From Solibaculum_A intestinale (lineage in GTDB: Bacteria; Bacillota; Clostridia; Oscillospirales; Acutalibacteraceae): a stretch of 64,000 bases of DNA. The notes under the pieces are model-generated. The model made no database searches. It had not been told where the DNA came from and was given only the letters and a program-made list of their open reading frames with translations. The position numbers and the translations under genes are program-made. The number at the start of each line of letters is the position of its first letter. Within the stretch, counting starts at the first letter, position 1. Location of the stretch: the NCBI RefSeq assembly GCF_040096205.1, contig NZ_JBBMFD010000015.1, forward strand, positions 1 to 64,000, given 5' to 3'. This document shows, piece after piece, positions 1 through 8,057 of the stretch.

Positions 1-160
1 CACCGTAGGGTGCGCGCCCTTTTCTTTGTTTCGTCTTCCCGGTGGCCGATTCTTTCCACCCTAGGCACCGAACGCGCCAGGCTGCCTTCGGAATCCGGCA
101 GTCCAGCGACCTGAGCGGGCGCTACCGGCAAAGCAGACTCTTTCAGGAGGGCTGACGCAG

Positions 161-376
161 GTGGAAAGGAATCTCCGTTCGGATGCGCCATGCCATTGCA
201 TCCACTGCCGGCAATCTACGAAAGGCCGTTTCTCATTGAGTACAAGCTGGGACGCCCAGGGTATGAACGCCGTAACTTTCCCGGTTTTGCAAGGCTTTTC
301 CGTCTGGTTACGAAGCGGACGTTTCGGACAGACGCTTTGGTATCCCCGGAAGCGCGGGGCTTCTATCTTTTCATAA
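161..376 (+). CDS. possible small leader ORF, 71 aa, with CHC-x2-C motif
   Basis: A GTG-initiated reading frame lies directly before the TetM-like gene. AGGAGG at 145-150 sits 10 nt upstream of the GTG, and the TAA ends 15 nt before the next gene's TTG start, so translational coupling or a leader-peptide role is conceivable. Residues 11-16 read CHCIHC, faintly like the zinc site of GFA-family (formaldehyde-activating) proteins, but the N-terminal Cys motif of that family is missing and the rest does not match. It may be a decayed fragment, a leader peptide or chance. The rest of bases 1-391 holds no gene I can support. Confidence 0.3.
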   Translation: MERNLRSDAPCHCIHCRQSTKGRFSLSTSWDAQGMNAVTFPVLQGFSVWLRSGRFGQTLWYPRKRGASIFS

Positions 377-391
377 GGCAGGTGTCGATTC

Positions 392-2311
392 TTGTCCGTT
401 TCTCCAAACGTCGTAAACATCGGTCTGGTGGCCCATGTGGACGCCGGCAAAACCACACTGACTGAACGGCTTCTTTACGCGGCCGGCGCCATCCGCGCTC
501 CTGGCCGGGTGGACGAAGGCACCGCCCAGACCGACTTTCTGGATCTCGAGCGAAAACGCGGCATTTCCATCCGCACGGCTTCCACGGTGCTTTCCTGGAA
601 GGGGCGCACCATCAATCTCATCGACACCCCCGGTCATACCGACTTTGCGTCCGAGGTAGAGCGGGTGCTGCGGGTGCTCGACTGCGCGGTGCTGGTGATT
701 TCGGCGGCGGAAGGAATCCAGTCTCAAACTGAGGTGCTGGCCGGGGCTCTCGCCAAACTAAAGACTCCCACCGTCCTTTTCTTTAACAAAATCGACCGGG
801 CCGGGGCGGACCTTTCCCGGGTGCTGCAAGAAACAGGCGAACGGCTGGGACTGTCGCCGGTGGTGGTAGACCGTCTTTTTGAAGACGGTCCGGCGGAGGA
901 TAGATTGGTGGAGGCGCTGGCGGAGGAGGACGACGGGCTTCTGGAAGCCTACCTGTCGGGCGAGCCCCTTTCCAAGGAGCGGCTTTTTTCGTCGCTGGCG
1001 GCCGGCGTAAGAGCCCGCCGGCTCTTCCCCGCTCTGACCGGCTGCGCCCTCAAAGGGACCGGCGTTGGGGCGCTGCTGAATCTACTGGCGCTCACGGCGC
1101 CCCAAAACAAGGGAGATGCGCAAGCACCAGTGTCCGGCGTTATTTTCCGCATGGAGCACGATAAGTCCATGGGTCGGGTTTCTCACGTCCGTCTTTACGC
1201 GGGAACCTTAAAAAACCGGGATACGGTACGAAACGCCACCCGAGATCTGGAGGAAAAGGTGGTGCAGATCCGGAAAACCAGCGGCGCGAAGTACGAGGAC
1301 ACCGGGCTTTTGCAGGCGGGAGACATCGGGGCGGTCTGCGGCCTTGCCCACGCCAGGGTAGGGGACATCTTGGGCGATCCGGGACCAGTTCCGGGCGGAT
1401 GCTCCTTCGCTCACCCGCTCTTAAGCGTGCGGGTGTTCCCCTATGAGGAGGGCGACTACCCCGCTCTGGTGGCGGCGGTGGAGGAGCTTTGCGCGGAAGA
1501 CCCGCTTCTTACGATGGCGTGGGTCCCGGAGGAACGAAACCTGCTCATTCGCATCACCGGGCTCATCCAGCTGGAGGTTCTAGAAGCGCTGATGATCACC
1601 CGTTTCGGCCTGCGGGTTTATTTCTCCGATCCTACGATTATCTATAAGGAGACGCCCGCCTCAGTCGGGGAAGGCTTTGTGGCTTACACCATGCCCAAGC
1701 CCTGCTGGGCGGTGCTGCGGTTTTTAATCGAACCGGGACCACGGGGCAGCGGGATCGCTTACAAAAGCATCGTCAAAAACGACGACATCCTTTACCGCTA
1801 CCAGGCGCAGGTGGCCCAGGCCCTGCCGGACGCCCTTCGCCAGGGTCCCCTGGGCTGGGAGGTCACCGATGCAAAAATCACCCTCATCGCCGGCGAGCAC
1901 CACAATGAGCATACCCACCCGCTGGATTTTATCGTGGCCACTCCCATGGCTATCATGGATGGGCTTGTAAACACCGGCACGACTCTCTTGGAACCCATGC
2001 AGGCCTTTCGTCTGTCTCTCCCGGAAGAGGCGGGAGGCAAAGCCATGGGGGAAATCATCCGGATGCGGGGTCAGTTCGATACGCCGGTGATCCAAAAGGG
2101 GATGTTCACCTTGGAAGGGCGGGTCCCCGCCGCCACCTCGATGGAATTCCCGGTCTGGGCGGCGTCGGTTTCCTCGGGGCGGGCAAACCTGTCGGTGCGG
2201 TTTGACGGCTACGAGCCCTGCCCGGTGGAGCTGGGCGCGACAACGCCTTACCGGGGCGTCAATCCCCTGGATCAGGCCCGGTATATTCTCAGTATCCGGG
2301 GCGCGCTTTGA
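392..2311 (+). CDS. TetM-like ribosomal protection-type translational GTPase
   Basis: A 639-residue EF-G-like GTPase of the TetM/TetO size class, which acts on the ribosome in the cytoplasm. The G domain is intact: AHVDAGKT (14-21), RGISI (56-60), DTPGH (78-82) and NKID (132-135). Start chosen: TTG at 392 behind AAGGCAGG; the next residues lead straight into the G domain as in TetM. In TetM, the domain IV loop that reaches the tetracycline site contains an SPVSTPADF stretch; here the equivalent region reads HTHPLDF, so tetracycline resistance cannot be assumed. It could be a housekeeping or heterologous-drug protection paralogue. Family confident, drug substrate not. Confidence 0.85.
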   Translation: MSVSPNVVNIGLVAHVDAGKTTLTERLLYAAGAIRAPGRVDEGTAQTDFLDLERKRGISIRTASTVLSWKGRTINLIDTPGHTDFASEVERVLRVLDCAVLVISAAEGIQSQTEVLAGALAKLKTPTVLFFNKIDRAGADLSRVLQETGERLGLSPVVVDRLFEDGPAEDRLVEALAEEDDGLLEAYLSGEPLSKERLFSSLAAGVRARRLFPALTGCALKGTGVGALLNLLALTAPQNKGDAQAPVSGVIFRMEHDKSMGRVSHVRLYAGTLKNRDTVRNATRDLEEKVVQIRKTSGAKYEDTGLLQAGDIGAVCGLAHARVGDILGDPGPVPGGCSFAHPLLSVRVFPYEEGDYPALVAAVEELCAEDPLLTMAWVPEERNLLIRITGLIQLEVLEALMITRFGLRVYFSDPTIIYKETPASVGEGFVAYTMPKPCWAVLRFLIEPGPRGSGIAYKSIVKNDDILYRYQAQVAQALPDALRQGPLGWEVTDAKITLIAGEHHNEHTHPLDFIVATPMAIMDGLVNTGTTLLEPMQAFRLSLPEEAGGKAMGEIIRMRGQFDTPVIQKGMFTLEGRVPAATSMEFPVWAASVSSGRANLSVRFDGYEPCPVELGATTPYRGVNPLDQARYILSIRGAL

Positions 2312-2346
2312 ACCGGCACAAACTTGTGAATTCTGTTGCAAAGTCC

Positions 2347-2375
2347 TTGCAACTTCGGCCAGAAAATGGTACAAT
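2347..2375 (+). promoter_or_regulatory. sigma-A promoter of the aquaporin gene
   Basis: TTGCAA at 2347-2352 and TACAAT at 2370-2375 are separated by 17 bp, 38 nt upstream of the aquaporin ATG. This separates aquaporin transcription from the upstream GTPase gene. Confidence 0.8.
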
Positions 2376-2412
2376 CATTGACGAAAAAATCAAAACAGTA
2401 GGAGGAACCCAC

Positions 2413-3105
2413 ATGGATTTTGCCAGAAAATGCATCGCTGAATTTTTCGGGACCACCATGTTTGTCCTGATTGGCTGTCTCGGAATCAGTATGTATGCGA
2501 GTACCCTGGACGCTCTGGGGCTGTGCCTAATTTTTGCCTTTGTATTCATCGCCATGTATTTTGTAATCGGCCGAGTGTCCGGCTGCCACCTCAATCCCGC
2601 CGTTTCCTTGGGAATGGCCATCACCGGTCGGATCTCGTGGAAGGAATTCGCCGGTTATGCCGTCAGCCAGCTAGTGGGCGGGTTCGCCGCCTGCGGCCTG
2701 ATTACCCTGTTCAATTCTTTGTTCGGTGTTTCTGGGTACAGCGCGAATGCCGTGTATGTAGACACGTATAAATACCCCTATGTGGTGGAATGCCTGGTCA
2801 TTGAGATTATTTTGACTATGCTGTTCGTCCTGGTCTTTCTGGCCGCCACCAAGAAGGGCAGGTTCTCCGGCGTGGCCGGCATCGGCATCGGCCTGAGCCT
2901 GCTGGTCTTCTATGTAATCGACTACGGGTTTACCGGCGCGTCCCTTAACCCCGCCCGCAGCCTGGCCCCCGCCATTTTCACCGGCGGTACCAGTCTGACG
3001 AACGTATGGGTCTTTCTGGTAGGTCCGCTGGTAGGTGCAGTGCTTGCCGCGTTTTTGTACAAGTTCTTTGCAAAAGGAATGGCAAACGACGAAAGCGCAC
3101 ATTAA
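2413..3105 (+). CDS. aquaporin / MIP family channel
   Basis: A 230-residue integral membrane channel for water or small neutral solutes. It has the hourglass duplication typical of the family, with NPA motifs at 61-63 and 179-181 and six hydrophobic helices. Start: ATG 2413 preceded by AGGAGGAA; an in-frame upstream extension has no RBS and is rejected. In AqpZ-like water channels a His in helix 5 forms part of the selectivity filter; the aligned residue here is Tyr167, so strict water selectivity is uncertain and glycerol or another small solute is possible. It is flanked by its own promoter and a terminator, so it is probably monocistronic. Confidence 0.9.
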   Translation: MDFARKCIAEFFGTTMFVLIGCLGISMYASTLDALGLCLIFAFVFIAMYFVIGRVSGCHLNPAVSLGMAITGRISWKEFAGYAVSQLVGGFAACGLITLFNSLFGVSGYSANAVYVDTYKYPYVVECLVIEIILTMLFVLVFLAATKKGRFSGVAGIGIGLSLLVFYVIDYGFTGASLNPARSLAPAIFTGGTSLTNVWVFLVGPLVGAVLAAFLYKFFAKGMANDESAH

Positions 3106-3116
3106 ACCGAGGAAGA

Positions 3117-3141
3117 GGGCCGCATGATAGCGGCCCTTTTT
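3117..3141 (+). terminator. intrinsic terminator after aquaporin
   Basis: GGGCCGC (3117-3123), a 6-nt loop and GCGGCCC (3130-3136) are followed by TTTTT. Confidence 0.85.
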
Positions 3142-3164
3142 GGGCCCCGATTCTGCATTTGCGT

Positions 3165-3193
3165 TTGTTTGCATGAATCGGCCCCGCTATACA
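3165..3193 (+). promoter_or_regulatory. promoter of the glutathione peroxidase gene
   Basis: TTGTTT at 3165-3170, a 17-bp spacer and TATACA at 3188-3193, 38 nt before the start codon. Confidence 0.6.
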
Positions 3194-3230
3194 TACACTA
3201 ACCCTATCGTGAAAGCTTAGGAGGCAGATT

Positions 3231-3773
3231 ATGAACGTATACGATTTCAAAGTGAAGAAAATGGATGGAAGCGAGGTATCTCTGCGCGACTACGAAGGCA
3301 AGGTGCTGCTCATCGTCAACACGGCCAGCAAATGCGGCTTTACCCCGCAGTTTGCCGAACTGGAAGCGCTCTACCAGAATTATAAGGACAAGGGCCTTGT
3401 GGTTTTGGGCTTTCCTTGCAACCAGTTCAAAGAGCAGGACCCGGGCAGCAATGAAGAAATCATGGAGTTCTGCACACGCAATTACGGCGTTACCTTCCCC
3501 ATGTTCGCGAAAATCGATGTAAACGGCCCCAATGCCGCGCCCTTGTTTCGGTTCTTGACGGCGCACACCACGTTCGAAGGGTTTGACATGAGCCACCCCA
3601 TCGGCCCGGTTCTAGACGAGCTTTTGTCCAAAGACGGGGACTACAAGGCGGACAACCAGATCAAATGGAATTTCACCAAGTTTCTCATTACCAAAACCGG
3701 CGAAATCGTCAAACGGTTTGAGCCGACCACCACGCCCGCCCAGATGGAATCGAGCATCCAAAGCTTACTGTAA
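3231..3773 (+). CDS. glutathione peroxidase family (thiol peroxidase)
   Basis: A 180-residue cytoplasmic peroxide-reducing enzyme of the GPx/BsaA family. Catalytic features are visible: Cys35 in NTASKCGFTPQ (Cys, not Sec), Gln65 in FPCNQF, and Trp146-Asn147 in KWNF. Cys81 lies where thioredoxin-dependent members carry the resolving Cys, so thioredoxin rather than glutathione is the likelier reductant; that is inference from the family. Start ATG 3231 follows AGGAGG. It has its own promoter and terminator and is consistent with oxidative-stress defence in an anaerobe. Confidence 0.92.
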   Translation: MNVYDFKVKKMDGSEVSLRDYEGKVLLIVNTASKCGFTPQFAELEALYQNYKDKGLVVLGFPCNQFKEQDPGSNEEIMEFCTRNYGVTFPMFAKIDVNGPNAAPLFRFLTAHTTFEGFDMSHPIGPVLDELLSKDGDYKADNQIKWNFTKFLITKTGEIVKRFEPTTTPAQMESSIQSLL

Positions 3774-3785
3774 GGAATTAAAAAA

Positions 3786-3813
3786 GCCGCCCCCAATTGC
3801 GGGCGGCTTTTTT
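3786..3813 (+). terminator. intrinsic terminator after glutathione peroxidase
   Basis: GCCGCCC (3786-3792) and GGGCGGC (3801-3807) with an 8-nt loop are followed by a T run. Confidence 0.85.
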
Positions 3814-3852
3814 ACCGGCTGGGACGACGGTATGGTTCCAAATTCAGAAAGC

Positions 3853-3891
3853 AAAAACCTCGGCGGCTTCTAATATGCCGCCGAGGTTTTT
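3853..3891. terminator. bidirectional terminator downstream of nadA
   Basis: CCTCGGCGGC (3858-3867) pairs with GCCGCCGAGG (3877-3886) and has A and T runs on both sides. It ends the long minus-strand operon and also faces the plus-strand genes. Confidence 0.85.
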
Positions 3892-3895
3892 CTAT

Positions 3896-4807
3896 TCATT
3901 CACCCAGCCGGATCATCTCCATGATCGGCCGTCTGGCCGCCTGGGCCAAGGCCGGATCAATCTGGATTTCCGCGCCGCCCGTACCCAAGAGCGCCCGGTA
4001 AACATCGGTAAGCCCCGTCAGGCGCATGTTGGAGCAGAGAAGCTTCTTGCTCAAAACCGGGAACCGGCGGTCCGGATGGTGGAGGGACAGCCAGTCAGAA
4101 ATGGATTTTTCCGTACCGATGATCACGTCCTCCTTACACTGCTCGGCAAAGGACAGGATGCCGGAAGTAGAGCCCACATAGTCCGCATATGTGAGCACCT
4201 CTTCCCGGCATTCGGGATGAACCGCCAGCTTTGCCTTGGGATAGCGTTCCTTCATCAAGGCGCAGTCCCGGGCAGTTACCGCCGCATGAACCGGACAGCA
4301 CCCGTCCCACAGCTCGATTTCCCGCTCCGGCAGCTGCCGCTTGATCCAGCCGCCCAGGTTTGCGTCGGGAATAAACAGAATCGGGTTATCCGGCAGCTTT
4401 TTGACGATGGTAAGCGCACTTGACGAAGTGACGCACACATCGCACTCCGCCTTGAGCCGGGTGGTGGTGTTTATGTAAGCGACGACCGTAAAATCGGAGT
4501 TGTTTTCCTTAAAGCGCCGTACCCGCTCGGGCGGGATTTGGTCGGCCATGGGACATACCGCCTGGTCCACCGGCAGAATCACCTTTTTCTCTGGGTTCAG
4601 CAGCTTGACGGTGTCCGCCATAAAGCGCACGCCGCACAGCACAATGGTGCTTTCCTCGCGCTTCTGGGCCGCCACCGACAGGGCGAACGAATCCCCACGG
4701 ATGTCCGCAATCTCCAAAATTTCCGGCGACTGATAGCTGTGCGCCAGAATGGCCGCACCCGTCTCCTTTTTGAGCCGCAAAATTTCTTCCTGGAGTTCCT
4801 TCATCAT
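3896..4807 (-). CDS. nadA: quinolinate synthase NadA
   Basis: A 303-residue enzyme that condenses iminoaspartate with dihydroxyacetone phosphate to quinolinate in NAD biosynthesis, using a [4Fe-4S] cluster. The three expected cluster cysteines are Cys85 (AVCPMADQ), Cys171 (GCCPVH) and Cys258 (CSNM). The N-terminal AHSYQ motif and the TSSSA motif also fit. The start ATG overlaps the end of ribF by 4 nt, with GAGGAGG upstream inside ribF, so it is the last gene of the rimP operon. The usual partners nadB and nadC are not next to it, which is unusual since NadA needs iminoaspartate from elsewhere. Confidence 0.95.
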   Translation of the reverse strand: MMKELQEEILRLKKETGAAILAHSYQSPEILEIADIRGDSFALSVAAQKREESTIVLCGVRFMADTVKLLNPEKKVILPVDQAVCPMADQIPPERVRRFKENNSDFTVVAYINTTTRLKAECDVCVTSSSALTIVKKLPDNPILFIPDANLGGWIKRQLPEREIELWDGCCPVHAAVTARDCALMKERYPKAKLAVHPECREEVLTYADYVGSTSGILSFAEQCKEDVIIGTEKSISDWLSLHHPDRRFPVLSKKLLCSNMRLTGLTDVYRALLGTGGAEIQIDPALAQAARRPIMEMIRLGE

Positions 4808-5730
4808 TGGCCTTTTTCCTCCTCAAGCACCAAAGCGGGCTTCAGCCGCCTGGCGATCTTTCCCGCCTCCACCCCGTCGAGATGGATACGGGTACGCAAC
4901 AGGTCGATGCTGTCAAACTTCTGCTCGGGCCGCATGAAGGACAGCAGACAGACCGGCACCTTTTCCCCGTACAGATCCCCTTCGTAATGGGGAATCCAGG
5001 TCTCATAGAGAGGGGCGGGCGCGCCCACCGTGGGCCGCACGCCGAAATTGGTCACCGCGGGCCAATAGCCTCCCTCAATTCGGGCAAGAGACGCATAGAC
5101 GCCGAACTTCGGTTGTACAAATCCCTTGGGAACCGATTGGTTGAGGGTGGGCGTGCCCATCAGGCGACCCAGCTGCTGGCCCCGGACCACCTCAAAATCA
5201 ATGACAAAGGGGCGCCCCAGCAGCCGGGCCGCCTCTTCCATTTTTCCTTCCCGCACCAGCGCCCGGATCCGGGTGGAGGACACCGGCGCCCCGTCCACCT
5301 CAATGGGCGGGATGATGGACGCGGCAATTCCCCGCTCCTCACACAAGCGCACCAGCGTAGAAGCATTCCCGCCGGCGTTTCGGCCGAACCGGTAGTTGTA
5401 GCCGCACACCACACGTTTGGCATGCAGCGATTCAATGAGCACCCGGTCTACAAATTCCGGCGGGGTCATATGGCGGATGCTCTCAAATTTCGGACGGACC
5501 AGAAGCCCCACCCCTTTTTGGACGAGCAGCCCTTCCATGATAGAAAAGGGCATCAGCTCCTCTTCCAGTCCTGGCTTTGTAAAGGTGAACACACAGGCGA
5601 GCAGCCCGTCGCTAGCAGCGGCCAGCGCCCGGTCAATCACCGCCATATGGCCCAGATGCAGCCCGTCAAAGCACCCCAGCGCCACTGCGGTATTCTCTGT
5701 CTGATTGGGAAGCTCTCCGGTTATAACCAC
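4804..5730 (-). CDS. ribF: bifunctional riboflavin kinase / FAD synthetase
   Basis: A 308-residue protein that phosphorylates riboflavin to FMN and adenylylates FMN to FAD. The N-terminal nucleotidyltransferase domain carries GLHLGH (23-28) and an SSTRIR motif; the C-terminal riboflavin kinase half contains GTPTLN (usually GxPTAN) and NFGVRPTV. Start: GTG at 5730 behind AGGAG; a nearby ATG is out of frame and hits a stop after four codons. It lies 101 nt after truB, and that gap holds a 16-bp inverted repeat. It overlaps nadA by 4 nt. Classic position at the end of the infB-rbfA-truB operon. Confidence 0.95.
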   Translation of the reverse strand: MVITGELPNQTENTAVALGCFDGLHLGHMAVIDRALAAASDGLLACVFTFTKPGLEEELMPFSIMEGLLVQKGVGLLVRPKFESIRHMTPPEFVDRVLIESLHAKRVVCGYNYRFGRNAGGNASTLVRLCEERGIAASIIPPIEVDGAPVSSTRIRALVREGKMEEAARLLGRPFVIDFEVVRGQQLGRLMGTPTLNQSVPKGFVQPKFGVYASLARIEGGYWPAVTNFGVRPTVGAPAPLYETWIPHYEGDLYGEKVPVCLLSFMRPEQKFDSIDLLRTRIHLDGVEAGKIARRLKPALVLEEEKGQ

Positions 5731-5777
5731 AGCATAAGCTCCTTTGTTCTAGAAAAATCCTCGTTTCATTTACGATG

Positions 5778-5814
5778 CTTTTTCCAAAGAAAAACCGGTT
5801 TTCTTTGGAAAAAG
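5778..5814. repeat. 16-bp perfect inverted repeat between truB and ribF
   Basis: Arms 5778-5793 and 5799-5814 are exact reverse complements around a 5-nt loop (ACCGG). There is no T run in the direction of the operon, so it is not a normal terminator. A smaller GCCGC/GCGGC stem lies beside it at 5817-5830. It may stabilise or process the mRNA. Confidence 0.7.
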
Positions 5815-5831
5815 CGCCGCAAAAGCGGCGA

Positions 5832-6731
5832 TCACTCGGAAAAAATCCGTTTGACCTTTAGTTCCTGGGCCTTTTCATCCACCAGCCCCAAGCCGGCGAA
5901 CTGTCCCTGTGAATTATACACCCGCACGAACGCGCCGTCGGTTTTCGGAGCCTGGTCCACCCGCGAAAGAAACAAAGCGCCCCCGTTTCGAAACCGGGTA
6001 AACTGGGCGTCGGTCACCCGCACCGCCTGGTAGCCCGAAAGCCCTAAGTCCACCGGCAAAAGCCGGTCACAAAGAGTCCCTTTTTCCGAAAGGGCCCGGG
6101 CTTCCTCCAGGGTCAGGCAGTCATCCAGCGAAAAGCCGCAGGCCTTGGTCCTTCGCAGAGAGGTCATCACCGCGCCGCAGCCTAGGGCTTGTCCCAGATC
6201 ATGGATGAGCGTGCGCACATAGGTTCCAGCTGAACAGGAGATGGAAAGGTTGTATTCCCCTGCCTCCTCCCTCTCGCCGGTTAGCGCGAGCGTAAACACC
6301 GTCACCTTACGGGCTTCCCGCTCCACCTCAATCCCCTGGCGGGCCAGCTCATAAAGCCGTTTGCCGTCTTTCTTTACCGCCGAATACATGGGCGGCAGCT
6401 GCAAAATCCCCCCAGTAAACCGGGGCAGGAGCGCCTCGATCTCCGCTTTCCCGCAGGAAACGGGACGTTTCTCCATTACCGTACCCCAGATGTCCTGGGT
6501 ATCGGTGGTGATCCCCAGCCGAAAGCCAGCCTCATATTCCTTGTCGTGGCTGGGAAGTAACTCGGCGGCGCGGGTGGCGCTTCCGGCCAGAATCGGCAGT
6601 ACGCCGGTGGCCATGGGATCCAGGGTTCCCGTATGCCCTACCTTGCGGGTGCAAAGCAGCCGCTTCATCACCGCCACCACGTCAAAGGAGGTAAAGTCCT
6701 GAGGCTTGTCAATGCACAGAATTCCGTTCAT
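5832..6731 (-). CDS. truB: tRNA pseudouridine(55) synthase
   Basis: A 299-residue enzyme that makes pseudouridine 55 in the T loop of tRNAs. The catalytic Asp38 lies in GHTGTLDPMATG, and the ACGxSxx-like YVRTLIHDLG motif is present. A C-terminal PUA domain follows. I start at ATG 6731 (MNGILCIDKP), which matches the family N-terminus; six more upstream codons are open but not needed. It overlaps the 3' end of nrnA by 23 nt, as part of the rimP operon. Confidence 0.95.
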   Translation of the reverse strand: MNGILCIDKPQDFTSFDVVAVMKRLLCTRKVGHTGTLDPMATGVLPILAGSATRAAELLPSHDKEYEAGFRLGITTDTQDIWGTVMEKRPVSCGKAEIEALLPRFTGGILQLPPMYSAVKKDGKRLYELARQGIEVEREARKVTVFTLALTGEREEAGEYNLSISCSAGTYVRTLIHDLGQALGCGAVMTSLRRTKACGFSLDDCLTLEEARALSEKGTLCDRLLPVDLGLSGYQAVRVTDAQFTRFRNGGALFLSRVDQAPKTDGAFVRVYNSQGQFAGLGLVDEKAQELKVKRIFSE

Positions 6732-7677
6732 CTTCCCGCTCCGCCGCAATTTCTTTCAAGATCTTGTCGCAGGCCTCCCGGGCCGTGCCGGTCACCGTAC
6801 AGCCGGCGGCGCGCATATGGCCGCCGCCGCCAAGTCTCCCGCAGATGGAGCTGGCGTTGAACTCTACGCCGGTACGCACGGAAATCTTCCATGCCCCGTC
6901 GCTTTTTTCCCGCAGGGTCACACCGATTTGCACCCCATCGATCTGCCTGGGGATCGGGGTCAGGCCGTCTAAGTCGCTTTCCAGCGCTTTCGACTTCTGC
7001 AGCATCTGCTTCGTTATGTACATCACCGCGCAGATGCCGTCAAAATAATATTCCACCGACTCCAGCGCCAGCCGCTCGATCTCAAACCGGGCCCTCGACT
7101 TGATCTCGAACATAAGCCGGTTGATGGGATACGTGTCGATCCCCACCCGCATCATCTGGGCCGCAATGGCATGGCTTTGCGCCGTGGTGTTTGCATATTT
7201 GAAGCAGCCGGTATCGGTGGAGATGCCGGTATAGATGGCGGCGGCAATGTCCTCATCAATGGTCACGTCCAGCTCCAGCAGCACCTCAAATACCACCTCG
7301 GCCGCCGCTGCATATTCCTTGAGCAGCAGGTTTGCGGCATACTTGGTGTTAGAATGATGATGGTCGATGCACAGGTCCACCCGGTCGGCGTATTCGCTCA
7401 GGCCGCTGCCCAGCAGAGGAGCGTCGGCCACGTCCACCGCCAGGATAAACCCTGGCTCGAACGCGCATTCCTTCATGTCATGATAGAGATAGGAGTACTT
7501 TTGCGGGATCGGGTCGGAGCAGACGACGCGCGCCCGTTTTCCCATGGAAAGCAGGCCGCGGCACATGGCAAAGGCGCATCCCAGGGTATCCCCATCCGGG
7601 TACTGGTGGGTGAGGATCAGAATATCGTCCGCTTCACGCAACATCTGCGCCGCCTGGGCGGTGGTCACCTCTCTCAC
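6709..7677 (-). CDS. nrnA: DHH-family oligoribonuclease / pAp phosphatase NrnA
   Basis: A 322-residue DHH/DHHA1 phosphoesterase that degrades nano-RNAs and dephosphorylates 3',5'-pAp. Metal-binding motifs are visible: HQYPDGD near the N-terminus, VDVAD, the signature DHHHSN and the GISTDTGCF segment; the C-terminal DHHA1 substrate motif is GGGGHMRAAG. The start ATG overlaps rbfA by 4 nt. Placement between rbfA and truB is standard in Firmicutes. Confidence 0.93.
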   Translation of the reverse strand: MREVTTAQAAQMLREADDILILTHQYPDGDTLGCAFAMCRGLLSMGKRARVVCSDPIPQKYSYLYHDMKECAFEPGFILAVDVADAPLLGSGLSEYADRVDLCIDHHHSNTKYAANLLLKEYAAAAEVVFEVLLELDVTIDEDIAAAIYTGISTDTGCFKYANTTAQSHAIAAQMMRVGIDTYPINRLMFEIKSRARFEIERLALESVEYYFDGICAVMYITKQMLQKSKALESDLDGLTPIPRQIDGVQIGVTLREKSDGAWKISVRTGVEFNASSICGRLGGGGHMRAAGCTVTGTAREACDKILKEIAAEREDERNSVH

Positions 7678-8030
7678 CCTTCTCCCCCCTCTTTGCTGAT
7701 CTTGTTCAAAAGCGCGGAAATGTCCGCGCTGTGCGCGATGGAATCGTCGGGCACAAAGCGCAACGCCGGCGTATGACGCAGGTGCAGCCGAGTGCTCAGC
7801 TCGTGCCGGATGAAGCCGGACGCGCTCTTTAACCCTTCCACCGCGGTCTTGGCCGACTCCAAGCCGTTGACCGAGCTGATATACACCTTTGCCACCGACA
7901 GGTCGTTTGCAACCTCACAGCGCACAATGCTGATGATGCCCGCTACCCGCGGGTCTTTTAAAGAACGGAAGATATCCGTCAGTTCTCTATGAATGTCTTC
8001 GGTCGTCCGGTCCATTCGATGTCCTGCCAT
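7674..8030 (-). CDS. rbfA: 30S ribosome-binding factor A
   Basis: A 118-residue KH-like protein that assists late 16S rRNA 5'-end maturation and cold adaptation of the 30S subunit. Length and pattern fit the family: an N-terminal helix with LTDIFRSLKDPRV, a central VYISS strand and the HTPALRFVPDDS C-terminal segment. ATG 8030 follows GGGAGGG. It lies 27 nt after infB and overlaps nrnA by 4 nt. Confidence 0.95.
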   Translation of the reverse strand: MAGHRMDRTTEDIHRELTDIFRSLKDPRVAGIISIVRCEVANDLSVAKVYISSVNGLESAKTAVEGLKSASGFIRHELSTRLHLRHTPALRFVPDDSIAHSADISALLNKISKEGGEG

Positions 8031-8057
8031 TGCGAATCCCTCCCCGTATATCGGATA

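Noticed and set aside
60..200. A structured RNA (riboswitch, RNase P or SRP RNA) in the first 200 bases.
   Set aside because: Several short stems are possible, but none of the conserved blocks of these RNAs is present on either strand.
392..2311. Calling the TetM-like gene a tetracycline-resistance determinant.
   Set aside because: Length and G domain fit the family, but the drug-site loop differs, so resistance is not supported.
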